Assembly: GCA_050485745.1 (NCBI GenBank)
Contig: JBJHBY010000230.1
Coordinates: forward strand, 1 to 5,347
DNA length: 5,347 nt
Origin: JBJHBY01 sp050485745
GTDB taxonomy: Bacteria; Pseudomonadota; Gammaproteobacteria; Pseudomonadales; CAMLJR01
Direction of reading: 5' to 3'
Shown: piece by piece, positions 4,881 to 5,347 of the stretch
How the letters are laid out: each line of letters begins with the position of its first letter
How positions within the stretch are numbered: the stretch's first letter is position 1
The notes under the pieces: model-generated
The model's input: only the letters and a program-made list of their open reading frames with translations
The model's database searches: none
What the model was told of the DNA's origin: nothing
Translations under genes and position numbers: made by a program

Positions 4881-4953
4881 CCGACATCGGGCACTCCCAC
4901 CCGGGCCCATGCAGCACCTCACCCAATCAGATGGCGCTCCCCGAGCGTACCTC

Positions 4954-4962
4954 TGCTACAGT
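4954..4962 (+). promoter_or_regulatory. Possible extended -10 promoter of the SDR gene
   Basis: TGCTACAGT has the TGn extension directly before TACAGT (four of six -10 bases). No good -35 is seen 17 bp upstream, which an extended -10 promoter can tolerate. Transcription would start near 4969 and give a leader of about 33 bases. Confidence 0.3.
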
Positions 4963-5001
4963 CGACGGCATTCCAACCAGAGACCCGCAGAGGAGTCCAC
5001 C

Positions 5002-5347
5002 ATGCTGCTGAAAGACAAGATCGTGATCGTTTCGGGCATCGGCCCGGGGCTGGGCCAGGAGCTCGCGCTGGAAGCCGCAAGGCAGGGGGCGAAGGGGCTG
5101 GTGATTGCCGCACGCACCGCCTCCAAGCTGGACAAGTCCGAGAAGGACATCGCCGCCCTCGGCCTCGGTACCCAGGTGCTCAAGGTGCCCACCGACATCG
5201 CCGACAAGGCCCAGTGCCAGAACCTCATCGATCAGACCATCAAGCAGTTCGGCCGCATCGACGCGCTGATCAACAGCGCCTACAACCCCGGTGATTTCAC
5301 CCCCATCGAAGACGCGAACATGGATGGCTGGCGCGCTGCCATGGACG
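5002..5347 (+). CDS. SDR-family (short-chain dehydrogenase/reductase) oxidoreductase, 3' truncated by window edge
   Basis: The frame opens at ATG 5002 behind a strong AGGAG (4991-4995, 6-base spacing) and runs through the right edge, showing 115 residues, under half the usual 250-residue SDR. The Rossmann start is LKDKIVIVSGIGPGLGQELA; the cofactor loop reads SGIGPGLG at 11-18, a variant of the usual TGxxxGxG. AAR near residue 37 fits an NADP(H)- or NAD(H)-binding beta2 end but does not decide between them. PTDIADKAQC carries the Asp that contacts adenine, and INSAYNPG stands where classical members have NNAG. The catalytic Ser-Tyr-Lys lies beyond the window, so activity cannot be checked. 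Substrate is unknown; similar variants occur in lipid- or steroid-type metabolism, but that is memory of related proteins and not evidence here. The gene is separated from sat by the REP-like spacer and probably has its own promoter. Confidence 0.9.
   Translation, partial: MLLKDKIVIVSGIGPGLGQELALEAARQGAKGLVIAARTASKLDKSEKDIAALGLGTQVLKVPTDIADKAQCQNLIDQTIKQFGRIDALINSAYNPGDFTPIEDANMDGWRAAMD

Larger units (their letters stand above)
4671..5001. other. Spacer between sat and the SDR gene, with three REP-like elements
   Basis: This 331-bp stretch holds no gene I can support. It contains three related hairpin elements (near 4679, 4763 and 4846), then about 80 bases of unique sequence with a possible extended -10 promoter and a strong ribosome binding site for the SDR gene. 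Frames crossing it are shadows of neighbouring GC-rich coding sequence. No T-tract terminator for sat was seen; the first hairpin may serve as its 3' boundary. Confidence 0.8.

Overview
The window looks like a chromosomal segment of a high-GC bacterium, most likely a gammaproteobacterium, and a marine or environmental one is plausible. This is inferred from GC-rich codon use, gammaproteobacterial-style spacer repeats and protein character. The species cannot be fixed from the sequence. All recognised genes fall into sulfate activation, sulfotransfer, or short-chain redox chemistry.

Layout, left to right. (1) Positions 2-190 hold the last 62 codons of a DUF1214-like protein. (2) Seven bases later, 198-1382 encodes a Sulfotransfer_3-type sulfotransferase on the same strand, probably in one operon. 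(3) A short convergent spacer carries a 12-bp direct repeat. (4) On the minus strand, 1466-2389 encodes a LysR-family regulator. (5) A 165-bp divergent control region follows, with a good sigma70-type promoter for the next gene and overlapping palindromes. (6) 2555-3166 encodes APS kinase (cysC). (7) A 307-bp spacer is dominated by heptanucleotide repeats: a short purine-rich cluster, then twelve perfect copies of GCGTCTC. (8) 3474-4670 encodes a homomeric ATP sulfurylase (sat). (9) A 331-bp spacer holds three REP-like hairpins of one family. (10) From 5002 an SDR-family oxidoreductase begins and runs off the window.

How they fit together. Sat makes APS from sulfate and ATP, CysC phosphorylates APS to PAPS, and the sulfotransferase has the motifs expected of a PAPS user. 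The divergent LysR gene is the natural candidate regulator of cysC. The palindrome TGACGTCA occurs twice in the regions examined, once in the LysR/cysC control region and once in the sat leader, so a common factor might control both. Whether the PAPS feeds the neighbouring sulfotransferase or ordinary sulfur assimilation cannot be decided here.

The enzymes belong to known families. The least explained structure is in the spacers: the heptamer array in the sat leader with complementary units upstream, the shared palindrome, and the REP-like trio whose stems co-vary.
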